DNA from: Zonotrichia leucophrys gambelii
Lineage: Eukaryota; Chordata; Aves; Passeriformes; Passerellidae
NCBI RefSeq assembly: GCF_028769735.1
Contig: NC_088188.1
Location: forward strand, 4,735,001-4,799,000
Length of the DNA stretch: 64,000 nt
Reading direction: 5' to 3'
Made by a program: the position numbers and the translations under genes. Under the pieces are notes generated by a model that was not told where the DNA came from, made no database searches, and saw nothing but the letters and a program-made list of their open reading frames with translations. Below are positions 48,490 to 59,700 of this stretch, piece after piece. Each line of letters opens with the position of its first letter. Within the stretch, counting starts at the first letter, position 1.

Positions 48490-48930
48490 CTCATGCACAT
48501 TCATCATGCTTTATTGCTTGCTAATGGAACGACAAAGAAGAAATGGCCTAAATCTAATCATGCTGCAGTTGAGTCTGTCTGGAAACCCGCAGCAACACCG
48601 AGTATCAGATCCCTCAGTGGGTCTCCCATGCACACACTCCCTCTGGTTAATGGCCTCCCTGCTCAGCACAGCGTTACAACAGGGCTCTTTAATTCCCAGC
48701 CCTGCACAGTGCCACTGACATTGCCATTTGTTGTCCCCTCACCGCGGTGTTTGGCGCTATCAAAGAGCCGCCGCCACTCCAAGGGTTGCACTCATCCAAC
48801 CTCTCTCTCCCTGCGCTCCCAGATCCTCTGTGATTGGCAGGAGGCTCTGGGCAGCAGACAAGGTGAATCCTGTAAACATGGCAAGAGATAAGGCAACAGC
48901 AAAGGGAACGATAACCACAAAAGTAGCTCA
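48490..48930. promoter_or_regulatory. Candidate regulatory block with CpG palindrome
   Basis: Contains a perfect 10-bp palindrome CACCGCGGTG at 48740-48749 followed at once by TTTGGCGC (48750-48757), which fits the E2F consensus, then a TCF/LEF-like ATCAAAG and GCCGCCGCC. A second feature is AGATAAGG near 48,888 (GATA-like). CpG density is moderate, below that of the island at 34 kb. Open frames here (up to 132 codons) are not recognised. This could be an enhancer or a weak promoter. Confidence 0.35.
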
Positions 48931-50884
48931 CAGGGTTCAAGGGATGGAGGAGCATGCACTGTTTATTTTCTGTGCTCTTGGATCAGCTGCAATTCCACAT
49001 GTAAGCAAACTCGTTCCGCCTCAGCTTTAGGACCTGGAAAGTCCCTTAGCACTGAGCATTATTTAACAAAGAATATATGCTTTCTTTATCTTTTATCTAT
49101 ATAGGAAACAAAACAAAAACAAAACAACTGAGACATTTGAACAATGCCTACAGCTCTGACTTAGGCCATGTCTCTGCCCTTGTTTGCACTGATGTAAATC
49201 AGAGATCGCTGCGAGAGATTTAAAATTGGCCCTTAAATTTCTTATCACATCACTCCTCTGCTCTGCCAGTGATCTGTTCTGTGTGTTTCTAACAACAGTG
49301 CCCATGCTTTTGCCAAGCCACAGTTACACATGGAATGCTTTCTCTCTCTCCAGGTACACACAGTGCCTGTCCCCTCTTCTACTTTCATATAAAATACGCA
49401 GCTTTCATCCTGATCCCAAGAAGTGCACTACCAATTATACCAATCTCAGGGTTTTTTAACTCATTTCCCCAGCATTTGCTCAGCTGGCTTGCCCATCCCA
49501 TTTGTTTATGATGAATTTTTTATGATATTAACAATTACTTATTCCCAGGTGCATTTAACCAGAAGAGCAGGAACAGAGAGAAGTAACAGACTTAGGACTG
49601 CCTGGGCTTGCATGGTGGCAGCAACAATACATTTACAGGCTTCAAAGGCACTGATGGAGCTCTTTCTGCATTTTGGGGGGCTCGTGACTAGAAGGTGATT
49701 TTGAATGCACAGGGAATCTCTTATTTTGGTTTGCTTTAGTTTAAGGGAGCACAGCAGCATTTTCACCTGAGAAATCCAAGGCCATGCCTTGCACGGCACA
49801 GTTGTGAACCTGGCAGTGAAGTAATCCATGCACAGACACGAATGTGCACACAGCTGCACACTCACAGACCCCCTTGCACACCCTTACACACTCACACAAT
49901 GCCTTACACACTCACACACTGCACTGCTGCAGTGCAATTGTGCCATGCCACAAGGACACGACGTGAGAAGCAAGGCTTGATCTGCATTTGTCCCTCTGCC
50001 TTGACCCCTAATGCTCTCAGCACCGCCAGGGTTCCTTCAGCAGCTCAACAGCTCCCTAACTTCTGTAATATCTGGGGCATGGATTAAATTCCATGGTTTG
50101 AATAATGGCATTGATTTTTTAATTTCTTCAGGAAAGTGATTTATTCTGTCCTTAAAATCCCTGTAACTGATGTGTATTATCCAGCACTGCCAAGTTTTGT
50201 CAAGGGCTTGAGGGAAAGGGTGAATAAAGACACAGACACAGTTTTCCTCTTATGTCTGCAGACTACTACCTCTGAGCTGCCAGGTAATATCATATAAGTC
50301 ATATTAGCCCTTGTTCCCTTTCTATCCGTGGTTGACATAATTAGTGGAGAAAAATTGATGTAGCTGATGGTGACACAAGGCTGAATCTGCATCAGTCTGA
50401 AAACCAGGCAGCAACAGCACCAAGGAACGTGACAAACTACCCAACCCTACATACATTGTGCATTTCTCCATAAAATCCAGGCAATGTGGCCTGCATGGTT
50501 TTCAGCTTGGATGCTTCAGCAATAAAAAGATTTTTGATAAAGAAAGTTTAAGAAATAGGATCTGAAAGTCTGTATCAAACAGAAATGATCCCCAAGGTAC
50601 ATTAAGATCTGACAGTCACCACTCAATTAGGAAGTGGGAGACAGCTGTCTGTCTGTCACTCTTTCTCTTCCTTGAGCACAAACACATTCAAAGTCAATCC
50701 AGATCTTTTTGTTTCATCAGCAGGTTTAGCCAGTTACCTGCTGGATGTGGAACAAGTTTAGGTACCAATTCTTGTAACTCAGTAATGGTCCAGTGTTATT
50801 CTCCCTCTCCCTACTTACAATGTCTGACAAGCTAATTGCCAAAGGAAAGAGAAACCTTCTGCCAGACACTGCAGCTCTGGGACT
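48931..50884. other. Unique non-coding DNA with CA-rich patch
   Basis: 49,838-49,925 is a degenerate CA-rich repeat: CACAC, ACACTCACA and CTTACACACTCACAC words recur with an irregular period near 20-21 bp. At 49,184-49,230 the text TTTGCACTGATGTAAATCAG resembles an ancient amniote repeat scrap. The rest is unremarkable. Confidence 0.5.
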
Positions 50885-51335
50885 CAGGTCTATTTAGATT
50901 TGCCATTTGTCTGTCCCCGTTTCCAAGCACAGTTCAGAGAACCCTCCGTGAAGAATAAGGCCCTTTCTCCTGGACCCTTTGAGAGATTTCCTATTAGTCA
51001 CCAGGATAATTAAAGGTTCCAGTTGCATTGCATTAGCACCTTTCATGTCATTAGAGTCCAGCTGCAGTGTGAGAATCACATATTTGCTGAGGCTCCTGTG
51101 CCAGCCAGCGAGCTGGGAGCAGAGCTTTACATTTCATCACTTTGTAAAAGAAATACAATTAAGCTGTGTTCCCTGATCATATTGCAGCTTGCAAGAGGGG
51201 CTCTAAGCACCAATCACTGGAATGTCTGGCCATGATTGTATTGAAATGGTGCCTTGACAAGGGTTTATGAACTCATTGTAATAAATCCATGGCCACCTAA
51301 GGCTCCTTAATTGTCAGTGTACTGCACACGAAGCT
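50885..51335. promoter_or_regulatory. Candidate conserved non-coding element
   Basis: Unique sequence without repeat text, containing runs such as GGATAATTAAAGGTTCCAGT at about 51,003, TCATGTCATTAGAGTCCAGC at about 51,043 and GAACTCATTGTAATAAATCC at about 51,269. It is motif-dense (ATTA, CAATCA, GATAA), evenly composed and free of simple repeats, as deeply conserved enhancers often are. Composition-based call only. Confidence 0.35.
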
Positions 51336-51494
51336 GCTCAGAGCCCCTCGGTGGAAATGCCCGTGATGCCTGGACACAGCACATGGCATCTCCACTTGAC
51401 TTATAGGAAAATATTCACCCTTTATTAGTATTGCAGGTGTGGTGCCACAGGGCTGAGGAGTTCTGAATTCACCCTGCAAAGGCTACTGGTGCAG

Positions 51495-51650
51495 AGATTT
51501 AGTTTATTATAACACTGTTAATTGACAGACTTGTATGCCTGTCTAGTCAATAACAGCCTGCTAAAAATATGCATTAAGCAGAGAGAATGAATCAGCTGCT
51601 AATAGCAGTCTGCCTGATTGTCAGCTTCTATCTATCTTCAGGATTTGTCG
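51495..51650. promoter_or_regulatory. Candidate conserved non-coding element
   Basis: Begins with TTAGTTTATTATAACACTGT and includes GTTAATTGACAGACTTG (homeobox core joined to a TGACAG TALE-type core) at about 51,518, then AAAATATGCATTAAGC near 51,564. Unique and repeat-free. Separated from the block at 50.9 kb by only 160 bp of plainer sequence, so the two may form one regulatory cluster. Confidence 0.35.
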
Positions 51651-51719
51651 GAACCTTGTCACTATTGTGCTCCGGCAGCTCCAAGCCTGTAACATATTTA
51701 TCCTCCAAACACCCCTCTG

Positions 51720-51850
51720 GGGCAGGGCGGTTGTTGCTCTCACCAGTTTACAGATGGGAAACTGTGATATTGAGAGGGAGAGTGATTTGCCCAAGGTCAC
51801 ACAAGAAATCTGTAGCAAAACAGGGAATAGTTCATCAGTCTGACAACCCC
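51720..51850 (-). repeat. MIR-like relic, minus strand
   Basis: The clearest MIR text of the window: CAGTTTACAGATGGGAAACT at about 51,745, GAGAGTGATTTGCCCAAGGT at about 51,779, then CACACAAGAAATCTGTAGC. Inverted relative to the MIR consensus. Confidence 0.8.
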
Positions 51851-52787
51851 AGGGGGATTAACCTACCCCCTGCCAGGACATCCTTCTTGTCTCCTTCCTC
51901 TTTCAAATCAGCAGAGTTACAGTGGTTTATACCAGTAGAAATTCTTTGAAATTCCTTGAGAATGCAGAGTCTTCTATTTCTGAGTGGATGAAGTATAAAC
52001 TGTAAGGCCCCCTTCCACAATTCCAAAATGCTGACATCCCAAAGCCAAACTTTAAAACATTAAATATACAAAACTTCTTTAAAACTAGTGCTTCCTTTAA
52101 ACCAAGTTCTAGCTCTTCTCTTTGGGTGCATTTTTTGAACCTGTTAACACCTCTAGCAGCAGGTATAGGGAAACAATGACCACCCTACACTGCTGTGGGG
52201 AGGTATACAATGAGCAGCAGTGTCAGAGAGAGATGTGAATCTGTGAACTGGCCTTGAGCCTTGGCAAGTACATAAGTCCTTTAGTTCATGTATCAAATAT
52301 GTTTGCTTGTAATTCAATAAGCTGACATAGGATTTTAGGGAACATTAACTCATGTGTTACTGTGATGCTGTGATTTATTATACTGTTGCTATTATTAATG
52401 CTTCTTATGTGCTATGCAATGAAGAAATTTAAGCTAGACATGATCCTTCTTGCAAAGTTTGCCTTCCAAATAACATATGATAAAGGAAAAAAGATAAGGG
52501 AAGACTGGGGCAGTTGATCTCAAGAACATGGACATAAGGTGACTAATAATGGGCTGGAAACGTGCCCAGGCTGTGGGCACAGAAGTTGAGCAGTGCCAGT
52601 CACACTGGAGGAGGGGAAGGCAGTCAGAGAGGAGCAGAGCCAATGCCCATTCCTGCAGCACAGCTCTGTGTGTCCCATGGCACTGGGTAGACACAGATCA
52701 GCCCCTTGCTCATGGAGCCCCTTGAACAGCCCTGAGCCACTGCCTGCTGCAGGGGTACCCCAGCTGTGGGGCTGGCTTTGGAAACCA
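51851..52787. other. Unique non-coding DNA
   Basis: 51,851-52,500 is AT-rich unique sequence. 52,550-52,787 is GC-richer and directly precedes the CR1 fragment; part may be unrecognised upstream CR1 or other repeat sequence. Confidence 0.45.
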
Positions 52788-52952
52788 GAGGTGAGTTGTG
52801 GATGCTCCATCAAGGAAAGAGTTCAAGGCCATATTGGATGGGCTTTGAGCACCTTGATCTAGTGCAGGTTGTCCCTGCCCATGGCAGAAGGGTTGGATTA
52901 GCTGATCTTTAAAGGTCCCTGACAGTCCAAACCATCCTACAAGTCTGTGAAT
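52788..52952 (+). mobile_element. CR1 LINE 3' end, plus strand
   Basis: Plus-strand CR1 3' terminal region: GAGTTCAAGGCCATATTGGA at about 52,820, GGGCTTTGAGCACCTTGATC at about 52,841, TGTCCCTGCCCATGGCAGAA at about 52,870, GATCTTTAAAGGTCCCTGAC at about 52,904 and a decayed tail AAGTCTGTGAATT at about 52,941. About 165 bp, extremely 5'-truncated, as most avian CR1 copies are. Opposite orientation to the other CR1 fragments of the window. Confidence 0.88.
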
Positions 52953-54499
52953 TTTTTGTACATAGCAAATCTAGAAGTAAGATGGTAAAACCAGCAAGAT
53001 CTAGTCAAAGAAAAAAAAATCTGTTACATTTGATTATTTTTGCCTCATACACTTTTTCATCAAGGACCACACACATACTCTACCATGTCAGGGTTGCCTC
53101 CTGTATCTTCCTGCATGCAGCTTCAAATGTGTTTAAGGACCACAATTCTACACAGGGAGTCACTGTCAGAAAAAAAGCACTGTGGTTTCTCTTGGGCTGG
53201 GTAGAGACCCAAACCACCAGTTTTAGTTCCTCTACCTGCCTTTCCTCCTTGTGATTCTCCTTTCTCTCTACAGTTTTGCCAGGATTGCTTCTGGAAGTCA
53301 AAGCCCTCACTCCATTTTTGTGTGTCCTTCAGGCAGCCGTGGCTGTAGCAGGTGATGATTCTGCAGCATCCCCTTCCTGTCCTTGAGGTCTGTCAGGCTC
53401 CCCACCAACAGGAGACCCTCCAGTTGAGGCAGCAGCTGCTGGAGCTACCAGCCAAGGCTGCTGGGTGGCAACTCTCAGAAGAAAGAGAAGTACCCAGAAA
53501 GGCCTGGCCAGCAGTGCAATACACACAAACCTACTCCTTCCTGGAAAAAGTGAGGGGTTTCAGTCTTTTTGAGAGCCTCAAAGAATTTTCATCTTCCTTC
53601 CTACAGCTGGAGAGGTTGGACAGACACTGGACTGAGCCATCCTCAAGCCCTCCCAGCCCACCAACAGTCTCTGTTCAAAAGAGTTGTGTACAGTTCAGTA
53701 AAGCAAACTTCCAAACTGTCTAGCCCACTGACCCAATATGGAAAAACCTTATTTAAGGCAGGTAGTGATGATGCAGTGTCAGCTTTTACTGGGAGAGACT
53801 TTGCTGAAGGGAGAATGGGGCTCTGAAATTTGTAGGTTCCTGTCCTATGAAGGAAGAAGTGAGATCAGGGCTTCAAAGACAGTGTTATTTAAAAGTCTGA
53901 AATGTCTATTTTCAACTCACTAAAGTCTGGCATTGATAATTTCTTGTTCTCCTAAATGACTAAAATATCAAAGGGGAGAAGTGAAGGGTCTTTGTGCAAT
54001 GAGTGTCATCAAGGGAAGATTGTCCCAGACAGCTGACAGTGAGTGAGCCTGATGAGTGGCTTCACCTATTTGCAACTCTGCATCAGCATCTACCAAATGA
54101 GACAACAGCTCAGGTCAGGAGTGAAATGAGGGTGGGCCTGTCCTTGAAACCAGACTGATCCTAAAGAGGAAGGTGCCCGGGAAATTGCAGACAGCATTAT
54201 AATGGTAATCACCAGAGTGAGTATATTCTGTAAGGAGCTGGTACACCCTCTAGCAAATGAGAACTGAGTTAACTTCTGCTTTTCCTCTGTCTGCCCTCCT
54301 GGCAATATTAATTATTAAGAAGTTGAAGTCAGTTCAGAGCCCCATAACAGTCCCATTATTACCACCTGAACTTCCTTGGCACCACACAAGTACATGGATA
54401 GTGGCAGACACAGAGCTACCAAAGCCAAGGAGATGCTCCAGAATGTCAGCTACTGCAATGCTCATAGATATTAATGAACTCACAGCTTTTCCATGAGAT
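52953..54499. other. Unique non-coding DNA
   Basis: A 123-codon plus frame (53352-53723) has a glutamine/leucine-rich segment but no recognisable domain and is overlapped by another frame; I do not call it a gene. The rest shows nothing. Confidence 0.45.
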
Positions 54500-54650
54500 G
54501 GGTCAGTATTGTTAACCCCATTTACAAACAAGGATATTGAGTAAGACAGAGGGGAAGTGACTCACTGAAAACCGCCCTGCATTAGAGACAGGAATAGGAC
54601 TCAGATCTCATGACTCCCATTCCTGAGTCTCAACCACTATTAGATTGAAG
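54500..54650 (-). repeat. MIR-like relic, minus strand
   Basis: The + strand carries TTAACCCCATTTACAAACAA at about 54,511, GGGGAAGTGACTCACTGAAA at about 54,551 and, further on, ATAGGACTCAGATCTCATGA at about 54,594 with CTCAACCACTATTAG. This follows the inverted MIR from core to 5' side (ATTCGAACCCAGGTCT-like region). Confidence 0.65.
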
Positions 54651-55024
54651 CTGTAGAGCTCCACATTTGCTGAGGGCTGGAAGAGGGAAGAAACAAGAGG
54701 TGGGAAGGGTGCGGAGCTTCTTTGAATCAAAACTAAATGCAAGTTTCCTGGAATGAAGCCACCACTAATTTCAATACATTTACTTAGATCTTGAGCTTTG
54801 GGATGGCATGAGCAGCTGTGAATCATCTTGGCCAGTCAAAGGAATAATTAATTGTTGTGGGTAAATCTCAAAAGGTTTAGGGGTCAGGTAAGGTAAGCAG
54901 CAAAGCTTATCCTTGACTGCTCTTTTCTGCTCTGCAAACTGGAGGCACTCACTAGAACACTTACCCCGTGGATTCCTTCTGCCAGATCTGTCCATCTGTT
55001 GCACACACTTTCTGCCTCATCTTC

Positions 55025-55110
55025 TATTTTGATTATAAACTATTCAGTGCTGGGATTGTCTCTATTTTAGAGGGGTTTATAGTACCTGCCATCACACAGC
55101 CTTGATATAT
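55025..55110 (+). repeat. L2/CR1-type ancient LINE 3' end relic
   Basis: GATTATAAACTATTCAGTGC at about 55,031 followed by TGGGATTGTCTCTATTTTAG resembles the ancient LINE 3' signature AGATTGTAAGCTCTTTGGGG, GCAGGGACTGTCTCTTTT. Diverged, about 85 bp. Confidence 0.45.
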
Positions 55111-56524
55111 GTAAGGATAAAGAAGTACCAGAGGTATAGCCATTGCCCAAATAGTAATAGAGGCTGAACAGTTTGGTTCCTGAGATTTTTTATGCTTCCT
55201 GATTATAGCAGGAGTGGTTTCCTTGTGGTGCTTTGATAGTTTTGCTCCCAGCACAGCTCACAACCAGGAAGTAGAAGAATGCAGAGCAATGATAGCCAGG
55301 ATTTGCAGAGCAGCTCAGCATGCACGATCAGAAGCAGGTTTGCAAAAGGGCTCAGCTCCCATTTAGGCACCAAAATCACTACCTAGATTTAAACAAGTGC
55401 CAAGCTGGTGGGCTACAGAGCTCTTTAGAAGATCCAGCCCTCATGGCAGCTTGTGAGTGTTTGAGGATCTGGCTCAGTGTTTCAGATTGAAAAGGAACCG
55501 GGGCTGTGTGAAAAGCACTACCCTGACTCAGTGTTGGGTATTGTTCTTTTTCCAGGTTCTAGCCCCTCTTAGGTACTGTGAGATGAGATGTACAAAAACT
55601 CTTGTGTTGTCCATTAGCTCTTGATTCCAAACCAAAGTGTAAAGCTCAGTGTAAAAGGATGCCTTTTATTCCTACTCTCCTGCCCTGACAACTCAGCTCC
55701 TCCTTAGGCAGAGCCTGGGGTTTGTGATTGCCCTTCAGTTCCTAAGGCTTATGGCCAGGCCAAAGGAAATCTCATGGAAAAGGGAGCTCTGAATGTGTCT
55801 GTTCCTTCCCAGTGTCCCTAATCCTTAACTCTGAGGTCCCTGAGTGAGGGAGGCAGTGTCCCATGTGATGGAATGTCCCTCAGGGTCACAGCTCTAGAAC
55901 AGGACATGGTGCTTCCCATCAGGACCTCCAACCATTCCTGCTCCTTTCCTATTCCAGTGCAAATAGTGCCAAGCTATTGATGGTTTCTAAAAAGTCTGAT
56001 TTTTTCACGGGGTAGAATAGAGGCACTGCAGGGCTCAGCTGTAACATTCCTGTGGAAGCCCTGAGAACCTCACTGAGAGCCCATAGGCATGGAGGAATTT
56101 AAAAGCCCTCGAGCCATGTCTGAACTGAGAACTTCAGAGCACAGACTTTCAGGTTCAGTTTCATTTTGAAAACGTCTGTAATGAAACATTTTGATATTTA
56201 AAAATTATTATAATCTACTTTTCCTTCCATGGGAAATTTCAAATATGTCACTTTTTTTTCCCCCTTAAAATAGAACTCTACATCCCCTGCATAAATTTTC
56301 CAGGAATTTTCCCAAATTTCCAGATTCTAGGATTACCTATAAAGCAGACATAAAGCTGGCTTTCAACCCTCTTCAGTGCCCTTACTCCACAGTCTTTTTT
56401 CCAATTATGATTACATTTTGAAGAAAGAGTTTATAATCCCTTGCCAAAAAAAATGAGCTTCTTTTAGGTTCCAAGTCTGGAGAAAGGTTCCCTTTTGTTC
56501 CTACTAAAGAGATATGTTGCCTGG
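55111..56524. other. Unique non-coding DNA
   Basis: No element or exon is recognised. 56,150-56,290 is AT-rich, with a T8-C5 tract near 56,253. Confidence 0.5.
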
Positions 56525-56735
56525 TGCTGACTGGGAGCAGAGACACTCCTGCATTCCCAGCCCTGACACTAACTGCCCCTGTGGCCCCAGGCTAATCACT
56601 TAAATGCTCTGGCTCAGTCTCCCCATTGGTAAAACAGAGATAATGATACTTACCATCTTCTTCACAGGGGTGTTGCAGAGGAATAATTAGTTTGTGTCTG
56701 TAAAGCACTTTGAAGATAAAAAGCACAATACAATT
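56525..56735 (+). repeat. MIR-like relic, nearly full length, plus strand
   Basis: Reads in consensus order on +: a 5' side with CCAGCCCTGACACTAACTGC at about 56,558, TAATCACTTAAATGCTCTGG (core), CTCAGTCTCCCCATTGGTAA at about 56,614, GATAATGATACTTACCATCT at about 56,638, GGTGTTGCAGAGGAATAATT and TGTAAAGCACTTTGAAGATA at about 56,697. At about 210 bp this is close to the usual MIR length (about 260 bp), which is remarkable for such an old SINE. Confidence 0.82.
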
Positions 56736-59700
56736 GATAATAATTATTGCTATGCAGACTGGTTCTCCCTTCCCCAACAACTTACTGGTGCAGAAAGGTA
56801 AGGAAAGCCCTGAACTGAACTGTCTCCCAGTAGAGCACCAGTTTCAACAGGAGCTGAAAAGCCAAAACCATAAGCCAGGCACCCCAAAATTTTTAAGCTT
56901 TAAATCTGCTTTAGTGACCCTAGTTCTAACTTGCCAAAGTTAGACGTATCGCTGCATGGAAGGGAGATTTGTTTTTCACCGTCTCTTTTTCTCTAGTCCT
57001 TCGCAGTTTTTAATAGCATTTTGTGCCTTCAAAAGCTTCCATCAGTCCCTGATACCTCTGCCTTGCCTGGCATGGGGCAGCAGCTTATTATACACGAGTT
57101 CGTTACAGCCTTGGCTTCAAAGCTCCCCGGTTCAAAGGGTGCCAGAAGTGTTGAACAGGTCAGCACTTTAATGCTGATCCACACATCTTTAGAGGGCAGT
57201 AACATCGCCACAGTTTTGTTCCTGGGGGAAACAGAGAATAACTGGTTTGTAGAGTTCCCTTTGGCCTTAGCGCCGGCCGCAGAATTGGATGCTCCTGGTG
57301 GCAGAGATCAAGCGTCACGGAACCCTGGGGTGGGTGAGCGTGGAGGGCTGTGATGTAGTGAATGAGTGAAAATGTGCCTTTGTGAGTCACTGACTTGTTC
57401 TTAATGGCAGCTGTGGAGGAACAGGGAAGGATAAAGGAATAAGGGGGTAAAGGAGCAAAAAGTAGCAGAAAGGATAAAATAATCTAAACTAGTTCTTTTC
57501 CATGCACTTATTTTTTGAGACAAGCGGTAGATGTACCTAAAAATTACCAAAAATCTATCAGAGAAATTACTGCTCCAAAGATACTTCCTGCAAAAGCTGA
57601 ACCAGATCCTCTTCTCAGACTGGGGGGGAGGGAACATGGGGGATGAGAAACAAAACAACCTAGATATGGAATATTGGCTAGAATATTTTTCATTTGCACA
57701 TAGACTTTAACTTCCTGTACTGAGGAGCAAAGTCTTCTGCAGAAGGCCCTTCTTGCTGCATTTATGACCCAAGAGGAAGCAAGAAAATGCAGAAATAATT
57801 CTGTTCTATTGAGATCCTGAAGGTAGTTTTCCAAAGAGACAGTTTGAAGAAGTAATATTTGAGTCACTGGATATATGTTTAGGCTAAATCCAAACATTGA
57901 AAGCAAACACCAAATCTTCCTTTCTGGTATCAGCCAAAGCAGAAGAAGTTGTTTTTGCACTGGGTATATTAATTGTCTGTTAAATTGATCTGAATCAGAA
58001 AGGGTACCAAGCCCTGGAAGAGCTTTGCACACCCTACTTTTAATCAAATGCAGGATGCCTGAAGGCAGAATTTGCCCTGCAGTGTCTGCTTGGGAGATTG
58101 ATATTAGCAGATTGCTTTGAGTAAAAGAACCAGAGATTTTAGAGCAAGCAAACACAACAAAAGGGGTTCTGTGAGGACCTGGGGAAGAGCTGTGCTCTGC
58201 AGCACATGAAATGTATCTCAACCCAGCCCTATCAGAAGGCTGCAACATCTCCTGGGTGTGATTTATTGCAAAGTATCACTTAAATACAGATGCCTACAGA
58301 CTGTAGATATCTAGAGAGTGGGCATCTCCAGAGAATTGCAAAAAAAATTATTTTGATGGCTTAAGTGAAATGTTGATCTTTCAGTTCAGATGGATGAATT
58401 TCTCACCAATTTCTCTTCAAGTGAGAGAGAAGAGTAAAAGATGTGGGCTCCAATGTAATAGGGTCCATCCCAGCTGTCTGATTTCAGCTTGGTTCTGAGA
58501 AAAAACAGCCCATAATAAGGACACCATTCATTTCTTATTTCTCTTGATTCATCCCCTTGTTTCTGGTCCCTGGGGAGGGGGGGTTTCATTCACATAGAGA
58601 ACACCTATGGTAGCCCCTCAGTCTGCAAAGGTGAGACTTGCATTTCTGAAAGGCTTTTTTTGCCAGTACTTGCCCAGTTCCATGCCCAGAGACCTGAATT
58701 CCTGTTTGCACAACCACAGCCTGCTGCAAACCCCTATATTTTAGTGAGAATATGGAGCCTACCAAGTGCACAGGTGTCTGTAAAAGGTAGAGATTTCATT
58801 CAGGAAGGAGATGATGCTGCATTTGGCCTAATCTATGGAAGTGTAGCTCTCCTGAGTCTCAGGTGAAACTGTAAAGCTTCCCTGTCTATAAAGCTTTGTT
58901 CTCCTGCTCTGTTTGCCTTAGGCTCAGCCATCCTTGCACCTTCAGAAAAATACTCAGAAATACATTTCCTTGCTTCTTTTTCCAGGGCCTGGGTGGCATG
59001 ATCTCTTAATGCATCTGCCTGTTTATGTTAGCAAAATGGAAAGCAGCTTTGTTTATGGAAAAGATCTATTTTTGTTTTACTTTTTTCTCTCAACTAAACT
59101 GACTTTTATCCAGGATCGTGTTTTGCTTTGGGAAAAGAAATGTGCTGCAATTCTTAGCCCTAGCTTAAAAGTCAGGTCAAGAGGAAAGGGGGAAATCCTG
59201 ATCATATTATTTAATTTTGTGGGATTATCCTGCAGCCTGGAAATCCAAAAGAACGGAAGAGTTAATATCCCCTCTTCCCTGCAACTTCTTGCTCTGTGTC
59301 CTTGTGCAATGACATTTGCTATTCTCCCACATATATTTACACAAACCAGATCAGAAACAAAATCAGTATTTCCATCTTCTGGGCAGGGGGACAGTGTGTG
59401 GCATCCAGGGGAGAAGGCAATTTCAGAAGCCATCATGCTCCCCTGAGGATAAACCATGCCATTGTGTGTCTTTTCATGTTCCTCAGACTTTGATCTTGCA
59501 AGAGATCGAACAGGATCAGGTCATGGATGGCAGATTTTGAATGCAGACCCAGCCAGGGCACCATGATGGGGAGATGATGTGGTGAGGTGTGGAGCACAGA
59601 GTGCAGCCTTTTCCCTCTGCAGGCATCGTGGAGAATCTGAGAAACAAATCCATGTGTGCAAACTGCCAAGACATAAAGGGTTCTGCTCCTGGCTTGGGAG

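Noticed and set aside
53352..53723. 123-codon plus frame with Gln/Leu-rich segment
   Set aside because: No recognisable domain, overlapped by other frames, no splice or promoter context; a coiled-coil look alone is not enough.
58934..59457. 170-codon plus frame overlapping a 126-codon minus frame
   Set aside because: Opposite-strand overlap without recognisable domain or conservation evidence; treated as chance.
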